Source: Desulfoscipio geothermicus (lineage in GTDB: Bacteria > Bacillota > Desulfotomaculia > Desulfotomaculales > Desulfallaceae). From it: a DNA stretch of 64,000 nucleotides. Below are positions 9,369 through 19,246 of this stretch, in pieces. Position 1 is the stretch's first letter; each line of letters begins with the position of its first letter. The notes under the pieces were generated by a model, which was not told where the DNA came from, did not search any database, and worked only from the letters and a program-made list of their open reading frames with translations. The stretch is taken from assembly GCA_016841905.1 (NCBI GenBank), contig JAENYF010000009.1, positions 1 through 64,000 of the forward strand, in the 5' to 3' direction. A program made the translations under genes and the position numbers.

Positions 9369-11639
9369 TTATGATACTGCAGTTTTAACCTCCTGAGACG
9401 CCTCCTGGCTTTCAAAAACCTGGTGGTACATTTCCATCGTCATCAGTACTGCACGAGGCTTGCTGCCTTCAAAACCGCCCACTATGCCCCGCTGTTCCAT
9501 GATATCTACCAACCTGGCAGCCCGTGAATAGCCGACGTGCAAGCGGCGCTGCAGCATAGAGATTGAAGCTGTACCGCTTTCAATAAATATTTTGGCAGCC
9601 TGGGGCAATAAATCATCACTTTCCTCGAATGATACCGCATTACCCTCGGGTTGTGCTTCGAGCACGGCCTCATTGTAAATCGGGCGCGCCTGGTCCTTGA
9701 GAAAGTCTACTAGATTTTCCACATCCTTGTCCGAAATGAATGCACCCTGTACCCGTACCGGTTTTGCTGCCCCCACCGGGTAAAACAGCATGTCCCCTTT
9801 ACCCAGCAGCTTTTCTGCCCCGCCCATATCCAAGATGGTGCGGGAGTCGGTCTGGCTGGAGACCGCAAAGGAAATCCTGGAGGGTATGTTAGCTTTGATC
9901 AGGCCGGTGATTACATCTACCGAAGGACGCTGGGTGGCTACCACCAGGTGAATGCCTGCTGCCCGGGCCATTTGGGCCAGGCGGCAAATGGCATCTTCTA
10001 CGTCCGCCGGTGCCACCATCATTAAATCGGCCAGCTCATCAATAATCACCACGATATAAGGTAGTGGGGTTTGCCCTGGCTCCTGCTCAAATTCTCCGAA
10101 TAAGGCATTATATCGGGTGATGTCCCGCACTCCCGCCGCTGCAAATAGGTCGTAACGGGTCTCCATTTCCCGTACTGCCCAGCGCAGTGCTCCGGCGGCT
10201 TTTTTAGCATTGGTGACCACCGGGCTGACCAGGTGGGGGATGCCGTTGTAGTTGGTCAATTCCACCATTTTTGGATCCACCATTAAAAATTTAACCTCAC
10301 CTGGGGTGGCTTTGTAAAGGATGCCGCAAATGATGGTGTTCACGCACACACTTTTGCCCGAGCCTGTGGCGCCGGCAATTAGCAGGTGCGGCATTTTAGC
10401 CAGGTCTGCGGTCACTGCCGCCCCTGCGATATCTTTGCCCAATGCGATGGTCAACCGTGAACTCGAGCCGGCAAACGCCTTATCCTCCAGCAATTCACGA
10501 AGTGCTACGGCGGCGGTTTCATTGTTTGGCACCTCAATGCCTACCGCTGCTTTGCCTGGTATGGGTGCTTCAATGCGTACTCCAGTGGATGCCATACCTA
10601 GTGCGATATCGTCCGCTAGGCCTACTATTTTGCTTACTTTGACACCCGGTGGCGGTTGCAGTTCATATCTGGTAATGGAAGGACCTACGGACACATGAGT
10701 AACCCGGGCTTTGATGCTAAAACTGTCCAGGATTTGTTCCAGTACTTTAATACGTTGGTTAACGTCCCGGCCGACTTGGTTATCTATCACGTTTGGCAGG
10801 GGGGCCAGCAGACTGAGCGGTGGCAGGAGGTATTCCTGGCCTTCGGCCTGTGTTTTAGACTGCTGTTCGGGTATATCATCAGAGTGTCCACCGGGTAAAT
10901 CATCCGGAGACAGCAAGGTCTCAGATACCGCGGCTTCAAGCGTATCTTTATCGTTAGTTTTTTCAGCCAGGGTACTGGAAGACCGGGAAAGGTCAATAAT
11001 CGGCGGTGCAAATTCTCTGACCAGTTCCTTTTCATCAGCAGTTTGTGCAGTATCATCGACTTCGGTATATAAAAAATTAATTATCATGTTGCTTAACCCG
11101 GTCGCTATGGCTTTAAGCCTAAACCAGCTTTTTAACACCAGTTCCCTGAGTGATCCTTCAGTGCAAAGGGTCAGGCCTATTAAAACAAACAAGACGATAA
11201 AAACATATGTACCTACGATGCCAAAACAGTATTTTAATGCGTAACTTAAAATGGCTCCGGATAACCCGCCGCCCTGGCCCGCCAATCCGGCGCTGAATGA
11301 ATCCGGCATGGGTGTGTGCAGGTGCAGGAATATTTGCAAGCTGCCGAAAAGAAACAGTAGTCCCCAAAAACGGCTGTTTACCCTCCACCGGTTGCGGCTC
11401 ATCAGTTTTAAGCCAATCGGTATCAGTAGCAACAATAGCACCACATGGCCCGACCCGGCCAGTGTTTGCATACCTTTTTTAATTAGTAATCCAACTGTAC
11501 CAATGGAGCCTACGGTACTGGTAAACAAGCCAGCCAGGCCAATTAATGATAAGGCAATAAGAGTAAGTCCAGCTATATCCAGCATAATGCCGGGGCCGGC
11601 CTTGGCTGGCTCAGGTTTGTTTTTTGCTGATTTTGTCAA
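9369..11639 (-). CDS. ftsK: DNA translocase FtsK/SpoIIIE
   Basis: This membrane-anchored ATPase pumps chromosomal DNA through the division or sporulation septum. The 756-residue protein has about four N-terminal membrane segments, a short variable linker rich in Asp, Ser and Glu, and a RecA-like motor. The motor has Walker A (GATGSGKS, Lys429) and Walker B ([12 protein letters not shown]). The C-terminal winged-helix gamma domain ([20 protein letters not shown]) recognises orienting DNA sequences. The start is TTG behind a strong AAAGGAGGA site. Whether it serves vegetative segregation or sporulation cannot be decided here. Confidence 0.93.
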   Translation of the reverse strand: MTKSAKNKPEPAKAGPGIMLDIAGLTLIALSLIGLAGLFTSTVGSIGTVGLLIKKGMQTLAGSGHVVLLLLLIPIGLKLMSRNRWRVNSRFWGLLFLFGSLQIFLHLHTPMPDSFSAGLAGQGGGLSGAILSYALKYCFGIVGTYVFIVLFVLIGLTLCTEGSLRELVLKSWFRLKAIATGLSNMIINFLYTEVDDTAQTADEKELVREFAPPIIDLSRSSSTLAEKTNDKDTLEAAVSETLLSPDDLPGGHSDDIPEQQSKTQAEGQEYLLPPLSLLAPLPNVIDNQVGRDVNQRIKVLEQILDSFSIKARVTHVSVGPSITRYELQPPPGVKVSKIVGLADDIALGMASTGVRIEAPIPGKAAVGIEVPNNETAAVALRELLEDKAFAGSSSRLTIALGKDIAGAAVTADLAKMPHLLIAGATGSGKSVCVNTIICGILYKATPGEVKFLMVDPKMVELTNYNGIPHLVSPVVTNAKKAAGALRWAVREMETRYDLFAAAGVRDITRYNALFGEFEQEPGQTPLPYIVVIIDELADLMMVAPADVEDAICRLAQMARAAGIHLVVATQRPSVDVITGLIKANIPSRISFAVSSQTDSRTILDMGGAEKLLGKGDMLFYPVGAAKPVRVQGAFISDKDVENLVDFLKDQARPIYNEAVLEAQPEGNAVSFEESDDLLPQAAKIFIESGTASISMLQRRLHVGYSRAARLVDIMEQRGIVGGFEGSKPRAVLMTMEMYHQVFESQEASQEVKTAVS

Positions 11640-11890
11640 AACTGGCTCCTCCTTTGGTGCATTATCGAGGAATATCTACTTTTGAAGCTTACCATAAAAT
11701 GGTCAACGGGGCAAGTAATGTAGCGCGGTGTGGGCTATCCTCTGTAGTCCAAAAGCGAGGGCAAAATTTTTGCATTCAATGGATAAATATTATAAACTTC
11801 TTTTTGCAGGATATTGGCGAAGTATGTCGAAATATATATTTGTTCATTAGTTACCCCCTATAATTTATAATTGATATACTTATTTTTTCG

Positions 11891-12670
11891 TTAAGATCCC
11901 GCTAGGGATTTTTTTTTGCTTTGACGCAACATAAATAAGCCCACCGTACCAATTATGATTAAAGCTACGCTAACCAACTGGGCTACTCGTAGTGAGCCGA
12001 GCATAAGGCTGTCGGTGCGCAATGCTTCTATAAAGAAACGCCCGGTAGAGTAAAGGATCAGGTATAAAAAGGCAATCTCGCCATCCGTTTTTTTTCGCGG
12101 CCATCTCCAGGTTAGGAGGGCAAATACCATAAGATCCCACATCGATTCATAAAAAAATGTAGGATGGTAATACTGGCCTTCAATAAACATTTGATTTTTT
12201 ATAAAGGCTGGAAAATGACTAATGATCTGCTCTGTTACCTGTCCGCCGTGGGCTTCCTGGTTAATAAAGTTACCCCAGCGCCCGATTGCCTGTCCTAATA
12301 TTAAACTAGGCGCAATAATATCGGCGGTAAGCCAGGGAGAAAGCTTATACAGGCGCACATATAACAGTCCGGCCAATAGCCCACCAATAATGCCGCCATG
12401 AATGGCAAGCCCGCCATGCCAGATGGCCAGCATTTCTAGTGGCTCAAGCCGATAGTTTTCCCAGGTAAATAATACATAATAAAGCCGAGCACCGATAATG
12501 GACGCAGGTATGATCAGGATAACCATATTCAGTATGTGGTTGGGATCGAGTTTGTTTTGCTGTGCCCTGCGGTAGGCAAGCCATATTCCCAGCATAAAGG
12601 CGGTGGCCATAATCACGCCGTACCAGCGAATTGCTAGTGGGCCTAATTGCACGGCGATGGGATTAATCAT
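11891..12670 (-). CDS. lgt: Prolipoprotein diacylglyceryl transferase Lgt
   Basis: Lgt attaches diacylglycerol to the lipobox cysteine of prolipoproteins, the first step of lipoprotein maturation, in the membrane. The protein has about seven hydrophobic segments and the family signature around GRWGNFINQEAHGG, with a conserved arginine-rich GEIAFLYLILYSTGRFFIEALR segment further on (only family-typical parts quoted). I chose ATG at 12670 because the GGAGG inside the upstream ATGGAGGC is the ribosome site; the frame open from 12685 would place it in the gene. The window encodes at least one lipoprotein substrate, at 16068. Confidence 0.92.
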   Translation of the reverse strand: MINPIAVQLGPLAIRWYGVIMATAFMLGIWLAYRRAQQNKLDPNHILNMVILIIPASIIGARLYYVLFTWENYRLEPLEMLAIWHGGLAIHGGIIGGLLAGLLYVRLYKLSPWLTADIIAPSLILGQAIGRWGNFINQEAHGGQVTEQIISHFPAFIKNQMFIEGQYYHPTFFYESMWDLMVFALLTWRWPRKKTDGEIAFLYLILYSTGRFFIEALRTDSLMLGSLRVAQLVSVALIIIGTVGLFMLRQSKKKSLAGS

Positions 12671-12748
12671 CAAATATGCCTCCATTTTAGTTTCTCATGT
12701 ATTTTACCATAATGAAGTAAAAAAGGATAATTTGCGGCTCGAAAAATG

Positions 12749-12780
12749 AAATCGCTGGGTAAATACCAGCGATTTTTGTA
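12749..12780. terminator. Terminator between DUF1294 gene and lgt
   Basis: A 10-bp stem (12749-12758 with 12766-12775) is followed by a T-run. It could terminate the minus-strand DUF1294 transcript before lgt, and has A/T flanks on both sides. Confidence 0.6.
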
Positions 12781-12793
12781 AAAAAATTTATTT

Positions 12794-13051
12794 TTAAAAA
12801 TTAGCATGGCTATAATAAAGAAGTAAAATTTGCATCAGCATTAGAGCTGGTATGCCGAAGGTAAATTGCAGGTGCTTGGTTTTATGATGCCAGAAGTACA
12901 TGCCCACTAGCGAGCCGACGGTTCCTCCCGCTAAGGCGATTAAGAACAGGGTTTTTTCTGAAACGCGGTAAAGTTGACGCTGGGCGTTGTGCTTATCCCA
13001 GCCGAAAAGGATAAATGCTATTATGTTGACAACCAGCAGGTATGTATCCAA
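12794..13051 (-). CDS. DUF1294 small membrane protein
   Basis: This 85-residue protein has a hydrophobic N-terminus followed by FGWDKHNAQ, and then GGTVGSLVGMYFWHHKTKH. That combination is the hallmark of DUF1294, a family of small membrane proteins of unknown function that is often fused to cold-shock domains elsewhere. Three hydrophobic stretches can be seen. It sits just upstream of lgt in the same direction but is separated from it by a hairpin. Confidence 0.8.
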   Translation of the reverse strand: MDTYLLVVNIIAFILFGWDKHNAQRQLYRVSEKTLFLIALAGGTVGSLVGMYFWHHKTKHLQFTFGIPALMLMQILLLYYSHANF

Positions 13052-13152
13052 GATATCACCTTTATTATTAATTAGTCATTCCCTAGTTGTTTCCCTTTAA
13101 GAGAAGTAAAATAAACAATGCATTTTAGTACATATCCAGTTGCCAAGCCCGC

Positions 13153-13181
13153 TTGCCAGGTTGAATCTTATATGGCATACT
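13153..13181 (+). promoter_or_regulatory. Possible sigma-A promoter for the ABC ATPase
   Basis: TTGCCA (13153-13158), a 17-base spacer and CATACT (13176-13181) lie about 90 bases before the ATPase start. The -10 box is imperfect, so this is only a candidate. Confidence 0.35.
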
Positions 13182-13271
13182 GATACTAATTATGCAGGCA
13201 AATAATGGTGCCAAAAGACTTGTGAGAGGAAACGTGATAACTGTATATAAATAAGGGAGTAATTTTTCTTT

Positions 13272-14015
13272 ATGATAAGATTAAAAGATATTGTTTTGGT
13301 AAGGGATAAAAAGACTATTTTACAAGTAAAAGACTTCCATTTGGCGGAAGGGGAGCGTTTGGCGGTGATTGGCCCTAACGGGTCGGGCAAAAGCACTTTA
13401 GTGAAGGTGCTTGCGTTGCTGGAACCCCCTACATCCGGTGAAGTTTTTTTCCGTGGGGAGAAGGTAACGACCAAGAACAGCCTGGCTATTCGCAGGCGTA
13501 TGGCCGTTGTGTTTCAGGAACCGCTGCTGCTTAACATCACGGTGTTTAATAACGTGTCCCAAGGTATGCGTTTCCGGGGTATCGACGCAGTAGAAAGACA
13601 GCGACGGGTTGATTACTGGCTGGACCGGTTTGGCATAGCGACTTTGCGTAATCGCAAGCCTCTAAACCTGTCGGGAGGCGAGGCACAGCGAGTTAGCCTG
13701 GCTCGAGCCTTTGCTTTGGAGCCAGAGGTTGTTTTTATGGACGAACCTTTCTCAGCACTGGATTTTTCTACCCGGCTGGAACTTTTGGAAAGCCTGGGCG
13801 CACGCTTGGCCGAAACCGGTGCTACTATTGTTTTCGTAACCCATGATATTAACGAAATTCCTTATTTAACTGATAATGTGGCCGTAATAGACGGGGGCAT
13901 GATTGCTTTTAAAGGCGGATTAGATAGCTTGCTGGCGGGTGAAATCGAAGCTCCGTCGGTACAGCGGCTGCTGCGCCCATTTAAAAAAGTGGGCTACACC
14001 TGTTTTAGTACTTAG
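13272..14015 (+). CDS. ABC transporter ATP-binding protein, TupC/WtpC-like, without a permease
   Basis: This 247-residue ATPase has Walker A (GPNGSGKST), Q-loop (VVFQEPLLL), signature (LNLSGGEAQRVSLARA), Walker B (VVFMDEPFSAL) and the switch histidine (FVTHD). The overall sequence resembles the tungstate/molybdate importer ATPases. No permease or binding protein gene lies beside it: upstream is a DUF1294 gene on the other strand and downstream is the TPP riboswitch. It may therefore pair with a transporter encoded elsewhere, or be a leftover of a larger locus. The substrate is an inference from resemblance only. Confidence 0.75.
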   Translation: MIRLKDIVLVRDKKTILQVKDFHLAEGERLAVIGPNGSGKSTLVKVLALLEPPTSGEVFFRGEKVTTKNSLAIRRRMAVVFQEPLLLNITVFNNVSQGMRFRGIDAVERQRRVDYWLDRFGIATLRNRKPLNLSGGEAQRVSLARAFALEPEVVFMDEPFSALDFSTRLELLESLGARLAETGATIVFVTHDINEIPYLTDNVAVIDGGMIAFKGGLDSLLAGEIEAPSVQRLLRPFKKVGYTCFST

Positions 14016-14144
14016 CATGCATTATGTTCACCGCATGTTAGTATGCCGCCCCTTAGATTAGCTGCTACCAGGTCATACCTGGTTTTGCAAGTAAATCTTT
14101 ATTGACTGCGAAATATAATCATATATAATAAAGAAAATAAGATA

Positions 14145-14237
14145 ATATCTGGGGGAGCTCATTATATGGGCTGAGAAAGGGCTGTAAGCACCTGACCCAT
14201 GAACCTGATCGGGGTAATGCCCGCGTAGGCAAGGTAT
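14145..14237 (+). promoter_or_regulatory. TPP riboswitch (thi-box aptamer)
   Basis: The conserved thi-box elements are present: GGGCTGAGAAAGG near 14167, and ACCTGATCGGGGTAATGCCC with GCGTAGG at 14203-14229. A closing P1 helix can be drawn from ATATCT (14145-14150) with AGGTAT (14232-14237), using one wobble pair. The aptamer binds thiamine pyrophosphate. It precedes a strong hairpin-T-tract and the thiamine genes, so the expected logic is termination at high TPP. Confidence 0.93.
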
Positions 14238-14246
14238 AAACGGCAA

Positions 14247-14286
14247 TAGAAGCGCACCTGACCTGCGGGGTGCGCTTCTATTTTTT
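14247..14286 (+). terminator. Riboswitch expression platform (terminator)
   Basis: A perfect 12-bp stem (14247-14258 with 14269-14280) is followed at once by six T residues. It lies 10 bases after the TPP aptamer and about 40 bases before thiN, the position of a TPP-controlled intrinsic terminator. Confidence 0.9.
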
Positions 14287-14324
14287 GTCTTCAATTTAAA
14301 CTCTAAGCGGATGAAGGTGAGTTA

Positions 14325-14963
14325 ATGCGCTGTGTTATATTAACTGGTGGGACAGTAGCTGATGCACAGTGGCTGGCCGGCATGCTTGCTCAAGCTGACA
14401 GGCTGATTTGTGTGGACAGCGGGGCTGAGCATGCTGCTGCTTTGGGATTTGTCCCCCAGGTTATTGTTGGGGATATGGATTCTATCGACCGCTCCGTATT
14501 GGCCGATTTTCGCCGGCAGGGGGTGGATATTAAGGAATATCCCACTGAGAAAAATGACACGGACACGGCCCTGGGTTTGGCTGCGGCGCTGGCCGATGCC
14601 CCTAATGAAGTTGTTATCCTGGGTGCTACCGGCACTCGATTTGACCATACTTTGGCCAATGTACATCTGTTGCGGGTCGCTTTGGAGCATCAGGTTTTGG
14701 CCAGGATTATCAATGAGCACAATGAAATTAGCCTGGTTGCACCTCAGCAGCCTGGCGTAGTGGAAGGTCTGCCCGGTGATGTATTCTCATTGTTGCCGCT
14801 AACTGAAAGAGTCATCGGCGTGTGTGTACAGGGTGCCCGCTGGCCTTTACAGGACGCTGTATTCACCATCGGCAATCCGTATGGTGTGAGCAACCGGCTG
14901 GCAGGGGCTATAGCAAACATAACCATCGCCTCAGGTTTAATGTTGTTGATTAAAGTGAACTAA
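14325..14963 (+). CDS. thiN: Thiamine pyrophosphokinase
   Basis: The enzyme transfers pyrophosphate from ATP to thiamine, giving TPP. The 212-residue protein shows the family's catalytic pieces: VGDMDSID, EKNDTDTALGLA, and LGATGTRFDHTLANV. It is the first gene after the TPP riboswitch and is followed by a thiamine-binding protein and an importer. That arrangement describes a salvage operon: take up the precursor, make TPP, and shut off when TPP is high. The ATG start has GAAGGTGA just upstream. Confidence 0.92.
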   Translation: MRCVILTGGTVADAQWLAGMLAQADRLICVDSGAEHAAALGFVPQVIVGDMDSIDRSVLADFRRQGVDIKEYPTEKNDTDTALGLAAALADAPNEVVILGATGTRFDHTLANVHLLRVALEHQVLARIINEHNEISLVAPQQPGVVEGLPGDVFSLLPLTERVIGVCVQGARWPLQDAVFTIGNPYGVSNRLAGAIANITIASGLMLLIKVN

Positions 14964-14992
14964 ACCGGCATAAATGAAAGGAGCTGGTACAT

Positions 14993-15292
14993 ATGCCTGT
15001 GATTAATGTTAGTTTTCAAGTTTTGCCTCAGGTACCTGATGGGGATATCTATAAAGTGGTAGATAAAGCCATTGAAGTAGTGCAGAAATCCGGTGTCCCT
15101 TATGAGGTGGGTCCTATGGAAACTACCATGGAAGGTGAACTGGATGAACTGCTGGAGATAGTTAAAAGGGCTCAGCAAGCTTGCGTTGACGCGGGGGCAA
15201 CCAGGGTGGTTACGTTAGTTAAAATAGACTATACGCCGGAGGGCGTAACTATGGCGGAAAAAGTAGCCAAGTACAGGCCATGCCTCGGCTAG
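14993..15292 (+). CDS. Thiamine-binding protein, MTH1187/YkoF family (DUF77)
   Basis: This 99-residue cytoplasmic protein has the ferredoxin-like fold family signature: VSFQVLP near the start, SGVPYEVGPMETTMEGE in the middle, and GATRVVTLVKIDY near the end. Family members bind thiamine or a precursor. A clear AAAGGAG site precedes the ATG. Its end overlaps the permease gene by 13 bases, so the two are coupled. Its place inside a TPP-controlled operon supports a role in handling the imported pyrimidine or thiamine. Confidence 0.85.
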   Translation: MPVINVSFQVLPQVPDGDIYKVVDKAIEVVQKSGVPYEVGPMETTMEGELDELLEIVKRAQQACVDAGATRVVTLVKIDYTPEGVTMAEKVAKYRPCLG

Positions 15293-16071
15293 ATTGGTTT
15301 AGCGGGCCGGTCAATAAGGGTGGCCGAATATGGCCTGCGCTGTTATGCTTACTTGCTTTCTTTTTAGCTTGGGAAGCTGGTGTGCGTTTATTGGCCATCA
15401 AGCCGTATCTGCTGCCGGCTCCCAGCCAGGTGTTTGGAACGCTGGTAGAGATGCTGCCGTTGCTGGCCCGGCATTCCCAAAGTACCTTACTGGAAGCGGT
15501 GACTGGACTTGCGGCAGCTGTTGTGACAACCTTGGTGCTGGCTGCTGTGATGGACCTGCACCCTTGGATAAGGCAGGGAATATACCCGCTGCTGGTGGTA
15601 TCCCAAACCGTGCCGATCATTTCCATTGCCCCGCTGTTTATTATCTGGTTCGGTTACGGTATTTTACCCAAGGTTGTAGTAGTGGCCTTGGTTTGCTTTT
15701 TCCCGGTGGTGGTTAGCTTAGTGGAGGGTATGCAATCGGCGGACAGCGATATGGTTAATTTGCTGCGGGTAATGGGTTACTCCCGCTGGCAGATCATCCG
15801 CCTGGTGCGGTTTCCAGCTGCCCTGCCTGCTTTTTTTGCCGGCCTTAAAATCGCGGGCACTTATTCTGTTATGGGGGCGGTGATCGGCGAGTGGCTTGGC
15901 GCGGTAAATGGTCTTGGCGTGTTTATGACCAGGGCCACCCACGCCTATCAGCTGGACCGTGTATTTGCCGCTATTTTCATTATTATACTGGTTAGTTTGC
16001 TTATTTACGCTCTGATTGAATTGCTGGCCCACCTGGCTATGCCTTGGTACTATAATGAAAAGGAGAAATGA
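15280..16071 (+). CDS. ABC transporter permease, pyrimidine/thiamine precursor importer (ThiX-like)
   Basis: This is the inner-membrane channel subunit of a BPD-type importer. The 263-residue protein has about six hydrophobic segments and the cytoplasmic EAA-like loop (residues about 145-175, LLRVMGYSRWQIIRLVRFPAALP) that docks the ATPase. It belongs to the SsuC/TauC/ThiX group. It overlaps the gene before it and shares ATGA with the binding-protein gene after it. The substrate is inferred from the riboswitch and from the NMT1/THI5-type binding protein. Confidence 0.88.
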   Translation: MPRLDWFSGPVNKGGRIWPALLCLLAFFLAWEAGVRLLAIKPYLLPAPSQVFGTLVEMLPLLARHSQSTLLEAVTGLAAAVVTTLVLAAVMDLHPWIRQGIYPLLVVSQTVPIISIAPLFIIWFGYGILPKVVVVALVCFFPVVVSLVEGMQSADSDMVNLLRVMGYSRWQIIRLVRFPAALPAFFAGLKIAGTYSVMGAVIGEWLGAVNGLGVFMTRATHAYQLDRVFAAIFIIILVSLLIYALIELLAHLAMPWYYNEKEK

Positions 16072-17096
16072 TTAAGATGTTTAGAAAAATATGGACCGCT
16101 GCTGTGCTAGTGGCGCTACTGCTGGTAGCAGGCTGTTCTTCCGGTAGTGACTCGTCCGGCAATAACAACGATTGGTCGACCGCAGCGGATAGCAAGAAGT
16201 TACAGCGCATTACAGTAATGCTGGACTGGACGCCTAACACCAACCATACTGGCCTTTATGTGGCCCGGGATAAAAGGTGGTATGAGGACGAGGGGCTACA
16301 GGTTGACATCATTGAGCCTACCGAAGGTGGTACCACTCAGCTGGTGGCCACCGGCAAAGCTCAGTTTGGGGTGAGCTATCAGGAAGACGTCACCCAGGCC
16401 AGGGCCAGTGAGATGCCGGTCATATCAATTGCTGCTGTCATCCAGCACAACACCTCAGGCTTTGCCTCTCTAAAGGATAAGGGTATTACTTGCCCCAGAC
16501 AAATGGAGAACAAGCGTTACGGCGGCTGGGGTTCACCCAGCGAGGAAGCTGTGCTCAAGGCAGTGGTGGAAAGGGATGGCGGCGATTTTAGTAAAGTACA
16601 AATATTGAATATAGGCTCAACGAACTTTTTTACAGCTATTGAGCGGGATGTTGATTTTGCTTGGATCTATTATGGCTGGGACGGGATAGAAGCTGAACAA
16701 AGGGGTCTGACTTTAAATTTCATCGAATTACGTGATTTTGAACCGGCGCTGGATTACTATACTCCGGTTTTAATTACCAGTGAGCAGCTTATTCAGGGCA
16801 ACCCCGCCTTAGTAGAGAAATTCATGAGAGCTACAGCTAAAGGTTATGAGCTAGCCATAAAACAGCCTGACGAAGCTGCTCGGATATTGCTTAAAAATGT
16901 TCCGGAAATGGATGAGCAGCTGGTGATGGCCAGCCAGCGATACCTGAGCCCGCGCTATCAGAATGACGCGGCACGCTGGGGCGAACAGAAGCTTGAGGTG
17001 TGGGAGCGTTACGCTGGTTGGATGTACCAGCACAAACTGTTGTCCAGGGAAATTGACCCCCCTAAAGCTTTTACCAATGACTTTTTACCAAAGTAA
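16068..17096 (+). CDS. NMT1/THI5-like lipoprotein substrate-binding protein (ThiY-like)
   Basis: This 342-residue extracytoplasmic receptor captures a thiamine pyrimidine precursor for the adjacent permease. The N-terminus is a lipoprotein signal peptide with lipobox LLVAGC, so it is a substrate for Lgt. The mature part begins the NMT1/THI5 fold with VMLDWTPNTNHTGLYVARDKRWY, and contains the family's GTTQLVATGKAQFGVSYQE and WDGIEAEQRG segments. Two starts are possible, 16068 or 16077; the first overlaps the permease stop (ATGA). Precursors such as formylaminopyrimidine are the known ligands of relatives. Confidence 0.88.
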   Translation: MIKMFRKIWTAAVLVALLLVAGCSSGSDSSGNNNDWSTAADSKKLQRITVMLDWTPNTNHTGLYVARDKRWYEDEGLQVDIIEPTEGGTTQLVATGKAQFGVSYQEDVTQARASEMPVISIAAVIQHNTSGFASLKDKGITCPRQMENKRYGGWGSPSEEAVLKAVVERDGGDFSKVQILNIGSTNFFTAIERDVDFAWIYYGWDGIEAEQRGLTLNFIELRDFEPALDYYTPVLITSEQLIQGNPALVEKFMRATAKGYELAIKQPDEAARILLKNVPEMDEQLVMASQRYLSPRYQNDAARWGEQKLEVWERYAGWMYQHKLLSREIDPPKAFTNDFLPK

Positions 17097-17152
17097 TCAA
17101 TGAACTTTCTGGCAGGATGTATGACTGGCAAGGGCTTAACCGGAGGGGAAAA

Positions 17153-17905
17153 ATGACAGAAATATTTCTTGAGGATGTGGCCAAAACATTTTTAATCAAC
17201 GGTGCAATTCTGCCTGTATTGGCTGGTCTTACCGTGCAGGTAGAAGCAGGGGAATTTGTCAGCCTGATTGGGCCCAGCGGTTGCGGTAAAAGCACACTAT
17301 TTAATATTATTTGTGGCCTCACTGCTCCCGATCGGGGCCGGGTGATGCTGGGCGGGCGGGATGATGTGCCCGCCCGTGAAGTGGTCTCCTATATGCCCCA
17401 GAAGGACTTGCTGTTGCCCTGGCGTACCGTACTTGACAATGTAATTTTAGCTCGCCGGGCTGTTGGTCGGGAAAAGTCAGCAGTGCAAAAAGAAGCTCGT
17501 GAATTGATGCCGCTGTTTGGACTGACCGGCTTTGAAAACAGTTATCCGGCCGAACTTTCCGGCGGTATGCGCCAGCGGGTTGCCCTAATGCGCACAGTGT
17601 TGGCCCACCGTCGGGTGCTGCTGTTAGACGAACCCTTAGGGGCGTTGGATGCCATTACTAGAACCCGCATGCAGCAATGGTTGCTTGAAGTGTGGAATAA
17701 TTTTAAACAGGCGGTTTTTTTTGTGACTCATGATATTGACGAAGCTATTTTTTTGTCCGATCAAGTTTATGTACTTACTCCCCGGCCCGCGAAGGTATGT
17801 TTGCACCTGACGATAAGCCTGCCTAGACCGCGCTGCGCTGCATTATTAACTGATCCCGCCTTTCTGGCTTTGAAAAAGAAAATTATGCTAGCTTTACAGG
17901 TTTAG
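17153..17905 (+). CDS. ABC transporter ATP-binding protein (ThiZ-like)
   Basis: This is the ATPase of the thiamine-precursor importer. Motifs are Walker A (GPSGCGKST), Q-loop ([10 protein letters not shown]), signature ([13 protein letters not shown]), Walker B ([11 protein letters not shown]) and switch His (FVTHDIDEA). The set is typical of the SsuB/ThiZ subgroup. I chose ATG 17153, behind GGAGGGGA, over the upstream ATG at 17120 region because only the former has a good ribosome site at the right distance. It ends the TPP-regulated operon and converges with the DUF188 gene, overlapping it by four bases. Confidence 0.88.
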   Translation: MTEIFLEDVAKTFLINGAILPVLAGLTVQVEAGEFVSLIGPSGCGKSTLFNIICGLTAPDRGRVMLGGRDDVPAREVVSYMPQKDLLLPWRTVLDNVILARRAVGREKSAVQKEARELMPLFGLTGFENSYPAELSGGMRQRVALMRTVLAHRRVLLLDEPLGALDAITRTRMQQWLLEVWNNFKQAVFFVTHDIDEAIFLSDQVYVLTPRPAKVCLHLTISLPRPRCAALLTDPAFLALKKKIMLALQV

Positions 17906-18345
17906 TGATAAATCGCTTTTTCAATCAGCTTGCGTAGGTTGGCGGCAAACCGTTCATCATCCTCCGGTGTGCGCTTGCGTGGCCCCCTGGTATGTCTGCC
18001 GCCACGGCGCAGCTTAGCTTTGGTTTCCCTTTCTTCTAGCAGGAACACAATTGTTTCTTCTAGGAATACTTTGCCTATTGGTGATAGGGCTACTGCTCCC
18101 TTACCCAGCACCATAGCGGCCAGACCACCATCCTGAGTTACTACTATATCGCCCCTAATGGTCATATTCATGACAGCTAAATCGGCTTCCTGAGAGGCAT
18201 TACCCACAGTGATATGGTGAGCGGAACTAATATTGTGGTTGAAGCTGGAAATGGTGTACAGGTCGATTTGATATTCCGTAGCCAAACGCGAACATATGAG
18301 CAGAGCGTTTTTGGGGCAAGCATCGGCATCAACTATAATTTTCAT
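17902..18345 (-). CDS. UPF0178 (YaiI/YqxD, DUF188) family protein
   Basis: This 147-residue protein begins with the family signature VDADACP and contains AHHITVG and [13 protein letters not shown]. Members resemble PIN-like nucleases, but no activity is established. A lysine/arginine-rich segment ([17 protein letters not shown]) is also typical. It converges with the importer ATPase, overlapping by four bases, with no obvious terminator between them. Confidence 0.9.
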   Translation of the reverse strand: MKIIVDADACPKNALLICSRLATEYQIDLYTISSFNHNISSAHHITVGNASQEADLAVMNMTIRGDIVVTQDGGLAAMVLGKGAVALSPIGKVFLEETIVFLLEERETKAKLRRGGRHTRGPRKRTPEDDERFAANLRKLIEKAIYH

Positions 18346-18543
18346 GTTAACTAAGTCTTTCTTATCTCCTCATGTTTAATTTTTTAGTATATATTTTTCA
18401 CTATAACATATAATTTTTTTTTAAAAAAGATATTAAAATCATAAGTTAATTATAATAAAGAGATGAAATTAATATGCTCAGAATGGAAGGAAAAGGAAAA
18501 TTTATATAGAATAGGGAATTATATAAACACTAATGAGGGGTGA

Positions 18544-19089
18544 TTGGCTGTGCTAGTAGAAGGGGCAATGATTTTGACCTGGCTGGGTGCGGGCGCGGCA
18601 GTAGGTTCACTTACAACCTACCGTCTGGTCAACGGTGCGATGAGCCAAGAGAGAGAAGAAAAATTACGCAATAGTATTGTAGAAAATGAAGCATTGCTTC
18701 GGACCAACAGTATCTACCGTGAACGCATAGAACAGTTGGAAAATGCTTTGTTTAGCAATGATAAGTATCTGGAAATGGCTAGTGAGATTGAGCGGCTGAG
18801 CGCTGATAATTTTAAGCTCCGAGGTAGGCTCAGGGATTTGGCCTGTCTTGTAGAGGCGGAAAAAAAGAAAACTGCCTGGGAACGCGTTGAACGTCTGGAA
18901 AAATCCATATTGGATATGCGCCGCCGATTGGACCACGAACATTACCGCCAGGAGGTAGTTTACCCCGCTGAATTTATGCCGGCAAGGACTGAAATTGCCG
19001 TAACAGCAATGGAACCAACTCCAGCTGAACAGCCAGGCTCAGAAAAACCTAAAAAATGGGCATCAATACTGAGGGCTAGAAAAATTTAA
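18544..19089 (+). CDS. Predicted membrane-anchored coiled-coil protein, unknown function
   Basis: I do not recognise the family. The 181-residue product starts with one hydrophobic segment (about residues 8-27), followed by a long charged helix (about 33-135) with heptad-like leucines, for example IEQLENALF and IERLSADNFKLRGRL. The tail is proline/glutamate-rich and ends basic. This is the shape of a membrane-tethered coiled coil such as a septum or envelope accessory protein, but that is only an analogy. The start is TTG behind GAGGGGTGA. The preceding 200 bases are AT-rich with no other gene. Confidence 0.7.
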   Translation: MAVLVEGAMILTWLGAGAAVGSLTTYRLVNGAMSQEREEKLRNSIVENEALLRTNSIYRERIEQLENALFSNDKYLEMASEIERLSADNFKLRGRLRDLACLVEAEKKKTAWERVERLEKSILDMRRRLDHEHYRQEVVYPAEFMPARTEIAVTAMEPTPAEQPGSEKPKKWASILRARKI

Positions 19090-19246
19090 AAGTCCTTATT
19101 GTAATTTAGCTTGTTTTCTCATATTATTATATTAGGTGCTCATGGAATTGTTTTGCGGTGTTTGTCTTTCCTCTTATGAATAGGCGAAGCAACTGTTAAA
19201 TGTTCCATCGGGTAATAATAATTCATAAGGGGGACAATTTCAGGGT

